This document shows, one piece after another, positions 58,130-64,000 of a stretch of DNA of 64,000 bases. Position 1 is the first letter of the stretch; every line of letters begins with the position of its first letter. The DNA is taken from NCBI GenBank assembly GCA_039185015.1, contig JBCDAU010000020.1:30842-94841 (forward strand), in the 5' to 3' direction. Origin of the DNA: JBCBSZ01 sp039185015. GTDB lineage: Bacteria > Actinomycetota > Acidimicrobiia > Acidimicrobiales > Poriferisodalaceae. The notes below the pieces were generated by a model, which saw only the letters and a program-made list of their open reading frames with translations, was not told the DNA's origin and ran no database searches. The position numbers and the translations under genes were made by a program.

Positions 58130-60202
58130 ATGAGCCGAGGACGACTGCGGATCGGGATCGACACCGGCGGCACCTTCACCGACGTGGTGGCGCTCGACGC
58201 CGTGAGCGGCGAGGTCCACACGACCAAGACGCCGTCGACGCCGCACGACCCGAGCGTGGGGTTCGCCGAGGGGGTCCGGCTGATCCTCGACCAGATCGGG
58301 GCGGAGATCGATGAGGTCGACACGGTCTCCCACGGCACGACCGTCGCGACCAACGCGCTGCTCCAGGACAACGTCGTCGACCTGGGTCTACTCACCACCG
58401 AGGGGTTCCGCGACATCCTCGAGATCGCCCGGCAGTCGGTGCCCGACGGCTACGGCAACTCCTACTTCTGGGTGAAGCCCGAGCGCATCGTGCCGGTGCA
58501 CCTGGTGCGCGAGGCCCCCGGTCGCCTCGATGCGAAGGGCGACGAGGTCCGGCCCCTCGACGAGGAATCGATCGCGGCATCGGCCCGGTGGTTCCGTGAG
58601 CAGGGCGTCACGGCGATCGGCATCTGCTTCCTGCACGCCTACGTCGACCCGGTCCACGAGCGCCGGGCTCGCGAGGTCGTGTTGGCCGAGTACCCCGAGG
58701 CGTCCGTGTCGATCTCGTCGGACGTCCTGCGCGAGTACCGCGAGTACGAGCGCACCGTGACGACCCTCGTCGACGCCTTCGTCAAGGGCACGGTCGTCGA
58801 CTACGTCAACACGATCGAGGAGCGCCTCGCGGAGCTCCGACCCGACGATCCCCCGCCGTTCTACGTCATGAAGTCGAACGGCGGCGTCGTGTCCCCGGAG
58901 GGCGTCGGCCGACAGCCGATCACCACCATCCTCTCCGGGCCCGCTGCCGGTGCGCTCGGCGCGGCGATGATCGCCGAGCAAGCCGGGTTCAACCAGGTGC
59001 TCACCCTCGACGGCGGGGGCACCTCGACCGACGTCACCGTCGTGCGCGACGGCCTCCCCGCGCTCACCACGGAGGGACGCGTCGGCCGCCATCCGACGAA
59101 GGTGCCGATGATCGACATCGTCACGGTCGGCACCGGAGGCGGATCGATCGCCTGGATCTCACCCGAGGGCGGCCTGAAGGTCGGCCCCCGATCGGCCGGG
59201 GCCGCCCCCGGACCCATCTGCTACGGCACCGGCGGCACCGAGCCGACCCTCACCGACGCCCACCTCACGCTGGGACGGATCCCTCCGGCACTGCTCGGTG
59301 GGCGGGTCCCGCTCGACGCCGACGCCGCCCGCGAGGGCATCGAAACCCTCGCTGCCGGGCTCGGCATGGAAGCCGAGGACTGCGCGGCCGGGATCCTCGA
59401 GATCGCCGCGTGGAACCAGGCCAACGCCATCCGGCAGGTCACGGTCCGCAAGGGCCTCGACGTCCGCGACTTCGCGATGGTCAGCTTCGGCGGCTCGGGG
59501 TCGCTCCAGGCCTGCCGACTCCTCGACCTGCTCGACCTGCCGGCGGTGATCGTCCCGCCCGACCCGGGCAACGTCAGCGCCTTCGGTCTGCTCACCGTCG
59601 ACGTCCGCAACGACGAGGTGCAGACCTACGTCTCACGCACGACCGCGATCGACATCGACCACCTCTCCGGCGTCTACGCCGAGCTCGAGGAGCGGGCCCG
59701 CCTGGCCCTCGATGCCGAGGGCTTCGATCGCAGCGAGCAGCGCATCGAACGGTCGGCCGATCTCCGCTACGACGGACAGGCCTTCGAAGTGCGTGTCGCG
59801 GCGCCGGACGGCGAGATCGAGGTCGGCTTCATCCCCGACATCGTCAACGCGTTCCACGACGAGCACGAGAAGCTCTACGACTACTGCTATCGGGACCGCC
59901 CCGAACAGGTGGTGGAGCTGGTCAACCTGCGGGTGGCCGGCGTCGGTCCGATCACCACGCCGACGATCCGACCCCGCCACGAGGGCGATGGCAGCCCAGA
60001 GCGAGCCCGTACCGGCTCCCGCGAGGTGCACCTCGACGGGCGCTGGGAGGAGGTGCCGATCTTCGATCGCGCGCACCTCCTCGCGAAGGACCTGATCATC
60101 GGTCCGGCGATCATCGAGGAGTTCGGCTCGACGGTGCCCGTCCTGCCGAATTGCACGGCCGAGGTGGACGGCTACGGGAACCTGCTGCTGAAGCGTCGAT
60201 GA
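58130..60202 (+). CDS. Hydantoinase/oxoprolinase subunit A family protein (HyuA-like)
   Basis: 690-residue ATP-dependent amidohydrolase/carboxylase subunit. RLRIGIDTGGTFTDVVALD is the Hydant_A_N start; NGGVVSPEGV and TILSGPAAGALGAAMI then LTLDGGGTSTDVTVV form the ATPase-like core; TVGTGGGSIAWIS and SAGAAPGPICYGTGGTEPTLTDA are the family's middle motifs; the C-terminus (DLRYDGQAFEVRV, FHDEHEKLYDYCYRD) is the Hydant_A_C part. Relatives open hydantoins, 5-oxoproline or carboxylate acetone/acetophenone, usually with a HyuB partner. No HyuB gene follows; the next gene is a TSUP transporter. So it may work alone or its partner lies elsewhere. Confidence 0.9.
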   Translation: MSRGRLRIGIDTGGTFTDVVALDAVSGEVHTTKTPSTPHDPSVGFAEGVRLILDQIGAEIDEVDTVSHGTTVATNALLQDNVVDLGLLTTEGFRDILEIARQSVPDGYGNSYFWVKPERIVPVHLVREAPGRLDAKGDEVRPLDEESIAASARWFREQGVTAIGICFLHAYVDPVHERRAREVVLAEYPEASVSISSDVLREYREYERTVTTLVDAFVKGTVVDYVNTIEERLAELRPDDPPPFYVMKSNGGVVSPEGVGRQPITTILSGPAAGALGAAMIAEQAGFNQVLTLDGGGTSTDVTVVRDGLPALTTEGRVGRHPTKVPMIDIVTVGTGGGSIAWISPEGGLKVGPRSAGAAPGPICYGTGGTEPTLTDAHLTLGRIPPALLGGRVPLDADAAREGIETLAAGLGMEAEDCAAGILEIAAWNQANAIRQVTVRKGLDVRDFAMVSFGGSGSLQACRLLDLLDLPAVIVPPDPGNVSAFGLLTVDVRNDEVQTYVSRTTAIDIDHLSGVYAELEERARLALDAEGFDRSEQRIERSADLRYDGQAFEVRVAAPDGEIEVGFIPDIVNAFHDEHEKLYDYCYRDRPEQVVELVNLRVAGVGPITTPTIRPRHEGDGSPERARTGSREVHLDGRWEEVPIFDRAHLLAKDLIIGPAIIEEFGSTVPVLPNCTAEVDGYGNLLLKRR

Positions 60203-60260
60203 TCGTCACGGAGCCGGTGACCGCCGGCCCACGAGCGCGACGCCGCTAGCGTCGCCGCCC

Positions 60261-60995
60261 GTGTCCGCCGTCGACGCCATCATCCTCGTCCTCGGCGGCT
60301 TCTTCGCGGGCATCGTCAACGCGATGGCGGGCGGCGGCTCGCTGCTGACGGTCCCGCTGCTCTCGCTCGCCGGGGTCGAAGGACTGCTCGCCAACGGCAC
60401 CAACCGGGTCGGGGTGCTGATCCAATCGAGCACCGCGAGCATCGGCTTCGCCCGCCGCGGGGTCGGCGGTCGCACGGAGACGCTGCGGATCCTGTTCCCG
60501 TTCATGGTCGGCGGGGCCATCGGTGCGGTCGGCGTCTCCCAGGTCGACGATCAGCTCTTCGAGCGCGCGTTCGGGTTGCTCATGATCCCGCTGCTGGGCC
60601 TCACGCTCTGGAAGCCGAGGGCCGATCGCGAGACGAGGCCCTGGCCGCCGTGGCTGAGCTTCCTCGTCTTCACCGGTGTCGGCTTCTACGCCGGAGCGAT
60701 CCAGGCCGGTGTCGGCATCGTCCTGGTGCTCGTGCTGTCCCGAGCCGGACACGACCTGGTCACCGCCAACGCGATCAAGGTCTACGTCGTCGTCGCGATC
60801 TCGCTCTTCGCCGTGGCCGTGTTCATCTCGCAGGATCAGGTGCGGTGGCTCCCCGCTCTCGTCCTGTCCGCCGGCACGGCGGTCGGGGGGTACGCCGGTT
60901 CGCAGCTGGCGGTCGACGGCGGAGAGCGGATCATCAAGCCGGTGCTGGTCGTGGCCGTGCTCGCCCTGGCGGGCCGCATGATCGGGTTCTACTAG
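60261..60995 (+). CDS. TSUP (TauE/SafE) family transporter
   Basis: 244 residues with about eight transmembrane segments in two related halves. IILVLGGFFAGIVNAMAGGGSLLTVPLLSLAGVEGLLANGTNRVGVLIQS is the first-half TSUP signature (GxxxGxxNxxxGGGS); the second half has GVGFYAGAIQAGVGIVLVLVLSRAGHDLVTANAIKV. Family members move sulfite, sulfonates or other small anions. It lies 58 bases after the HyuA-like gene on the same strand and may carry its substrate, or stand alone. The next gene has its own operator. Confidence 0.88.
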   Translation: MSAVDAIILVLGGFFAGIVNAMAGGGSLLTVPLLSLAGVEGLLANGTNRVGVLIQSSTASIGFARRGVGGRTETLRILFPFMVGGAIGAVGVSQVDDQLFERAFGLLMIPLLGLTLWKPRADRETRPWPPWLSFLVFTGVGFYAGAIQAGVGIVLVLVLSRAGHDLVTANAIKVYVVVAISLFAVAVFISQDQVRWLPALVLSAGTAVGGYAGSQLAVDGGERIIKPVLVVAVLALAGRMIGFY

Positions 60996-61006
60996 CACGG
61001 CGCGAG

Positions 61007-61031
61007 GGTTTTGGATCACTGATCCAAAACC
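61007..61031 (+). promoter_or_regulatory. 25-base perfect palindrome, TetR operator candidate
   Basis: Two 12-base arms, GGTTTTGGATCA and its exact inverse (TGATCCAAAACC), around one central C. It lies 15 bases upstream of the TetR start codon at 61047. Its length and position fit a TetR operator that would allow autoregulation of the TetR and the GNAT-hotdog gene. It could also act as a hairpin terminator of the TSUP gene, though it lacks a T-tract after the stem. Confidence 0.75.
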
Positions 61032-61046
61032 TGGCAGAGTTCGGAG

Positions 61047-61697
61047 ATGGGCCGACCAAGGACCCGCACACCGGAGCTCCGCCGGACCGTGTTGGACGCA
61101 GCGCTGGAGCTCCTGCGCGACGGTGGCCACGGAGCGATCACGATGCGCGCCGTGGCCGCGGCGGCCGGAACGTCCCAGGCCGCCGTCGGCGAGCTCTTCG
61201 ATGGCAAGGACGGCTTGGTCGAGGCCATGCACCTCGCCGGCTTCGCCCTGCTCCGTGACGAGTTGGCGGCGCTGCCGATCACGAGCGACGCGGTCGACGA
61301 CGTCGTCGCGTTGTGCGATGGGTACCGATCGTTCGCGAGCGCCCACCCACAGCTGTTCGACGTCATGTTCTCGCGGCCGTTCGAGTCGTTCCATCCGTCG
61401 AAGGCGGACGACCGTGTGGCGCAGGACCTCTACGACGTCTTCGTCGTGCGAGTCCAGACCCTCCTCGCCCGCGAGGACGCCGACGCATCGGTCATCGACG
61501 TGACCACGGGCCTGGTCGCCCTGCTGTTCGGCTTGGCGTCGCAACAGCGGAGCGGACTCCTCGGATCCACCGCCGAGTCGCAGGATCGTCGATGGCGGAG
61601 GGCCGTGGGCACCTACGTCGACGGATGCGCCCCGACACGCCACGACCACCACACCTCGCAACCGGCCGAGACCGCCGGGCCCCGGGAGGGCACATGA
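61047..61697 (+). CDS. TetR family transcriptional regulator
   Basis: 216 residues. Helix-turn-helix ITMRAVAAAAGTSQAAVGELFDGKDGLVEAMH lies at about 30-62. The C-terminal domain (PQLFDVMFSRPFESFHPS, VTTGLVALLFGLASQQ) fits the WHG-type TetR group (TetR_C_33-like). The ATG at 61047 is close behind the 25-base palindrome, so it probably represses itself. Its stop overlaps the start of the GNAT-hotdog gene (ATGA), its likely partner. Ligand unknown. Confidence 0.87.
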   Translation: MGRPRTRTPELRRTVLDAALELLRDGGHGAITMRAVAAAAGTSQAAVGELFDGKDGLVEAMHLAGFALLRDELAALPITSDAVDDVVALCDGYRSFASAHPQLFDVMFSRPFESFHPSKADDRVAQDLYDVFVVRVQTLLAREDADASVIDVTTGLVALLFGLASQQRSGLLGSTAESQDRRWRRAVGTYVDGCAPTRHDHHTSQPAETAGPREGT

Positions 61698-62590
61698 CGC
61701 TCCGGATCCAACCCACCGAGTTCGACGACCCTCGACTCCGACCGCTGATGGAGGAGTACGCCGCCGAGGTGGCGATCCGACACCCGGCCGCCGACACGAC
61801 GACGGAGATCGAGACCAACGATCCCCGCGACTACGCGGGCTCGCACGGTCGGTTCCTCCTCGCGCTCCTGGACGGCGAGCCCGCCGGATGTGGCGGCGTC
61901 CGGCTCCTCGGCGAAGCGGCAGAGGTGAAGCGGATGCACGTCTCGCCCCGCGCCCGTGGGCGCGGCGTCGGGAAGCGGATGCTGACCGAGCTCGAACGCA
62001 TCGGCCGCCATCTCGGAGCGGGCACGGCGCTCCTCGACACGTCGGATCGGATGCACGAAGCGATCGGGCTCTACCGCGGCAGCGGCTACCGCCGGATCGA
62101 GCGGTACAACACCAACCCGCACGCCACGCACTGGTTCGAGAAGACGCTGGTGCCCTACAACGACGCCATCATCGACCGCCTCGAGACGATGGAGTCGTTC
62201 GACCATCTCGGCGTCGATCTCGTGTCCGCCGGGCCGGGCACGATCGAGCTCCGGCTCCCGATCACCGACGGGCACTGCTTCGCTCCGGGGCAGGTGCAGG
62301 CCGGTCCGATCATCTCGCTCGGCGACTACGCCGCCGGAGCAGCCTGCTTCACGACCCTGCCCGACGGTCACCTCAACAGCACGGTGAACGTGAACGCCGG
62401 CATCCTCAGGTCGGCATCCGGCAGCCACCTCTCGGCCATCGGCGCCGTCGTGAAGTCGGGGCGGCAGCTCTCCACCGGAATCGCCGACGTCTACGCGCAC
62501 GACGGCGATGCTCGTCGGCACGTGGCCGCGGTCACGGTCACGATGGCCAACACCGCCGACGAATCGTCGCCCATCGCCCAGCCGGTCTGA
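61694..62590 (+). CDS. GNAT acetyltransferase-hotdog thioesterase fusion
   Basis: 298 residues. The N-terminal GNAT domain (about 1-150) has AGCGGVRLLGEAAEVKRMHVSPRARGRGVGKRMLTELE, which carries the acetyl-CoA pyrophosphate loop RGRGVGKR. The C-terminal PaaI-type hotdog domain (about 155-298) has MESFDHLGVDLVSAGPGTIELRLPI, GQVQAGPIISLGDYAAGAACFTTL, and HLSAIGAVVKSGRQLSTGIADVY. The two halves could acetylate a substrate and hydrolyse a CoA ester, or be paired by binding CoA thioesters. The start is ATG 61694; the frame upstream is shadow of the TetR gene. Confidence 0.87.
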   Translation: MTLRIQPTEFDDPRLRPLMEEYAAEVAIRHPAADTTTEIETNDPRDYAGSHGRFLLALLDGEPAGCGGVRLLGEAAEVKRMHVSPRARGRGVGKRMLTELERIGRHLGAGTALLDTSDRMHEAIGLYRGSGYRRIERYNTNPHATHWFEKTLVPYNDAIIDRLETMESFDHLGVDLVSAGPGTIELRLPITDGHCFAPGQVQAGPIISLGDYAAGAACFTTLPDGHLNSTVNVNAGILRSASGSHLSAIGAVVKSGRQLSTGIADVYAHDGDARRHVAAVTVTMANTADESSPIAQPV

Positions 62591-62613
62591 GCCCGAGCGA
62601 GGCCCGTCCGGCG

Positions 62614-62967
62614 TCACTCGCTCCCATGCTCGGTCCGGGTTCCCTGGTGGAACTCCATCAACCAGCCGGTGGTCGTTCGTCGCCAGATCGAGCTGCGGTT
62701 CGCCCGGATCCCGTCCATCTCGCTCTGATACGTCACCAGGACGTGATCGATGCCGAGGCGCCGCATCGTCAGATCGCGGAGGGGGAGGACCGCGACGAAT
62801 CCCTCGACGTCGAGGTCGAGGATCTCCTCGCGCGAGTACCGACGCCCGGACTGACCGAACTCGACGAAGTCCGGCGAGAGCTGACGGTCCATCCACGCTC
62901 GGTCGCCTCGGGTCTCGGGGCGCCACATCCCCTCCTCGAGCCGGAGGAGCTCCGCGTCCACGTCCAC
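62614..62967 (-). CDS. DUF4440/SnoaL-like protein
   Basis: 117 residues of cystatin/NTF2-like fold. ELLRLEEGMWRPETRGDRAWMDRQLSPDFVEFGQSGRRYSREEIL is the DUF4440 opening; VLVTYQSEMDGIRANRSSIWRRTTTGWLMEFHQGTRT the closing strands. No conserved active residues are clear. Function unknown, possibly binding or hydrolysing a small compound. It is convergent with the GNAT-hotdog gene. Confidence 0.85.
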   Translation of the reverse strand: MDVDAELLRLEEGMWRPETRGDRAWMDRQLSPDFVEFGQSGRRYSREEILDLDVEGFVAVLPLRDLTMRRLGIDHVLVTYQSEMDGIRANRSSIWRRTTTGWLMEFHQGTRTEHGSE

Positions 62968-63025
62968 GACCAGAGCATCTCATCGCCTCGGGTGGTCGCA
63001 GCGCCGACCGGCTGCGGAGGGCGGG

Positions 63026-63637
63026 TCACGAACCATCCGGCGAGGTGACGATCAGTCGATGCCAGCGATGGTCGTTCGGTAGCCGCTCGGCGAGCCAACG
63101 GAGACGATCAGGCGCGAGGGCCGGCAGCACGACCCTCGCATCGACATCGTCCTTGGGTCGCGGTCGAGTGCTCTTGAAGAGCATCTGCAGCTCCGGCGCG
63201 AGGTACGGGACACCACCCGACGTGACGAGCACGGCCTCGGCCCAGGCGCGCCGGACCGAGGGGTCACGCCGGTAGACCCAGTCCTCCTCGGTGCCGTCCC
63301 CGAGGGTCACGTCGAGCGCCCACGGCGAGCTCGGGGTCGGCCGACACCACAGGTTGTTCTGCGACTGCTCGGCCACGAGCGGCCGACCGTCCCAGGCGCT
63401 CAACACCCCGGCGGCAGCAACCTGGAGATCCCAGCCGGGTAGGGCCTCGACGATGCCGGACACGTCCGTCCGACACACGCCGATGTCGGTGTCGGCGTGG
63501 TCACGCCAGCTCCGACCGAGGTGGGCCACGAGCGCCTGTCCACCGGACAGCCACCAGCGAGAGGACACTGACCGGAACCGCCCGACCGCCTCGTCGACCG
63601 GCATCGGCGCCCACTCACCCAGCCCGCCCTCTCCCAC
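63026..63637 (-). CDS. Nucleotidyltransferase-domain protein (aminoglycoside-adenylyltransferase-like)
   Basis: About 203 residues. SRWWLSGGQALVAHLGRSWRDHADTDIGVCR is the pol-beta-type nucleotidyltransferase start (GG then DxD), as in ANT(2'')/Lnu-like proteins. PWALDVTLGDGTEEDWVYRRDPSVRR gives the third acidic residue (LDV). C-terminal VPYLAPELQMLFKSTRPRPKDDVDARVVLPAL is common in this family. It may adenylylate an antibiotic or a protein. I start at GTG 63637 since LGEWAPM fits the family N-terminus; ATG 63604 is the alternative. Confidence 0.8.
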   Translation of the reverse strand: MGEGGLGEWAPMPVDEAVGRFRSVSSRWWLSGGQALVAHLGRSWRDHADTDIGVCRTDVSGIVEALPGWDLQVAAAGVLSAWDGRPLVAEQSQNNLWCRPTPSSPWALDVTLGDGTEEDWVYRRDPSVRRAWAEAVLVTSGGVPYLAPELQMLFKSTRPRPKDDVDARVVLPALAPDRLRWLAERLPNDHRWHRLIVTSPDGS

Positions 63638-63726
63638 GCGCCCGACGGTAGTCCGGCTCGCTCTGCGGACCGGCGGCCCAGCCGATCCCCTCGTGCGGCG
63701 CCGTTCTCGCCCGGAACGAGGTTCGC

Positions 63727-64000
63727 TCAGCGGTCGGGCGCTACCTGTTGCGGAGGGCCGGCGATCACCCGCGGCCGCTGGCGCATCGTGGCCGCAACGG
63801 CCACGGCGAAGAGGGCAGCCGACACGATCAGGGTCCACCGCAAGGAGTCGAGCGGGTCACCCCACCCGGCTGCGGCGGCCGCCTGACGCTCAGCGGCGAA
63901 CAGCGGCAGCACCTTGGCCAGCGTCGAACCCGGATCGACGACGAACTGGATCCCGATGATGCCGACCAGGAGCAGCATCGCCTCGAGCTCCCGCTTGACG
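63727..64000 (-). CDS. Membrane protein, 5' truncated by window end
   Basis: The frame is open to the window edge (VKRELEAMLLLVGIIGIQFVV ...), so ATG 63978 may not be the start. Two hydrophobic segments are seen: LLLVGIIGIQFVV and LIVSAALFAVAVAATM, with an Ala-rich loop between and a short basic tail. No family is recognised. It is the last gene of the window on the minus strand. Confidence 0.55.
   Translation of the reverse strand, partial: VKRELEAMLLLVGIIGIQFVVDPGSTLAKVLPLFAAERQAAAAAGWGDPLDSLRWTLIVSAALFAVAVAATMRQRPRVIAGPPQQVAPDR

Noticed and set aside
55277..58333. Minus-strand open frame of 1018 codons with Gly/Asp-rich repeats
   Set aside because: The repeats only mirror the three repeats of the plus-strand lipoprotein.
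1..64000. tRNA, rRNA, insertion sequences, prophage or origin
   Set aside because: Intergenic gaps are short and none holds a tRNA-like cloverleaf, transposase or DnaA-box cluster that I can see.

Overview
The window is about 70% GC, tightly packed and has almost no gap above 250 bases. Its gene content points to a high-GC actinobacterium: an F420-dependent luciferase-like oxidoreductase, a mycothiol-dependent nitroreductase-family protein, TreY/TreZ/GlgX, DUF6529, DUF3048 and ClbS/DfsB proteins, and frequent GTG/TTG starts with 4-base ATGA/GTGA gene overlaps. Acidimicrobiia (Ilumatobacter-like) is my best guess, but it rests on gene content only. I see no tRNA, rRNA, CRISPR array or insertion sequence.

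Layout. 0-4.5 kb: an LLM-class oxidoreductase cut by the window edge, two TetR regulators and two siderophore-type binding lipoproteins that share a near-identical palindrome in their promoters. 4.5-14 kb: a five-gene minus-strand acyl-CoA operon (ligase, two enoyl-CoA hydratases, FlK-like thioesterase, GH3 glycosidase), divergent from an acyl-CoA dehydrogenase, an ecdysteroid-kinase-like phosphotransferase and a CysQ/inositol-phosphatase protein. 14-24 kb: mixed metabolism (ClbS-like, acyl-CoA synthetase, cupredoxin membrane protein, D-aminoacylase family, rhodanese plus FtrA-like regulator, MFS, epoxide-hydrolase-like protein, pirin).

24.5-33.5 kb is one co-directional, overlapping operon: ring-opening amidohydrolase (cyanuric acid amidohydrolase/barbiturase family), carbamate kinase, DUF2877, a small HELGH membrane protein, a six-PAS diguanylate cyclase, FdrA and DUF1116. 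The FdrA/DUF1116/DUF2877/carbamate-kinase set matches the E. coli AllF/AllG/AllH/AllK oxamate carbamoyltransferase system. I infer a route that turns a ring-opened N-carbamoyl compound into carbamoyl phosphate and then ATP, with a c-di-GMP enzyme built into the operon.

33.5-42 kb: DUF3048 protein, MFS, and a mycothiol-nitroreductase homologue whose CPWC active site has an in-frame TGA at the first Cys, followed by a suitably placed stem-loop (selenoprotein candidate). Then come a HAD-Nudix fusion, a MerR regulator with a textbook 19-bp-spacer promoter, glyoxalase-like proteins, a sulfotransferase and a VapBC-like toxin-antitoxin pair. 42-48.5 kb: trehalose/glycogen operon treY-treZ-glgX. 48.5-52.3 kb: three-subunit molybdenum hydroxylase. 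54.6-58 kb: a secreted or membrane redox cluster (fasciclin, DUF6529, cupredoxin, triple-repeat lipoprotein). 58-64 kb: HyuA-type hydantoinase/oxoprolinase subunit, TSUP transporter, TetR with a 25-bp perfect palindrome, GNAT-hotdog fusion, DUF4440, nucleotidyltransferase and a truncated membrane protein.
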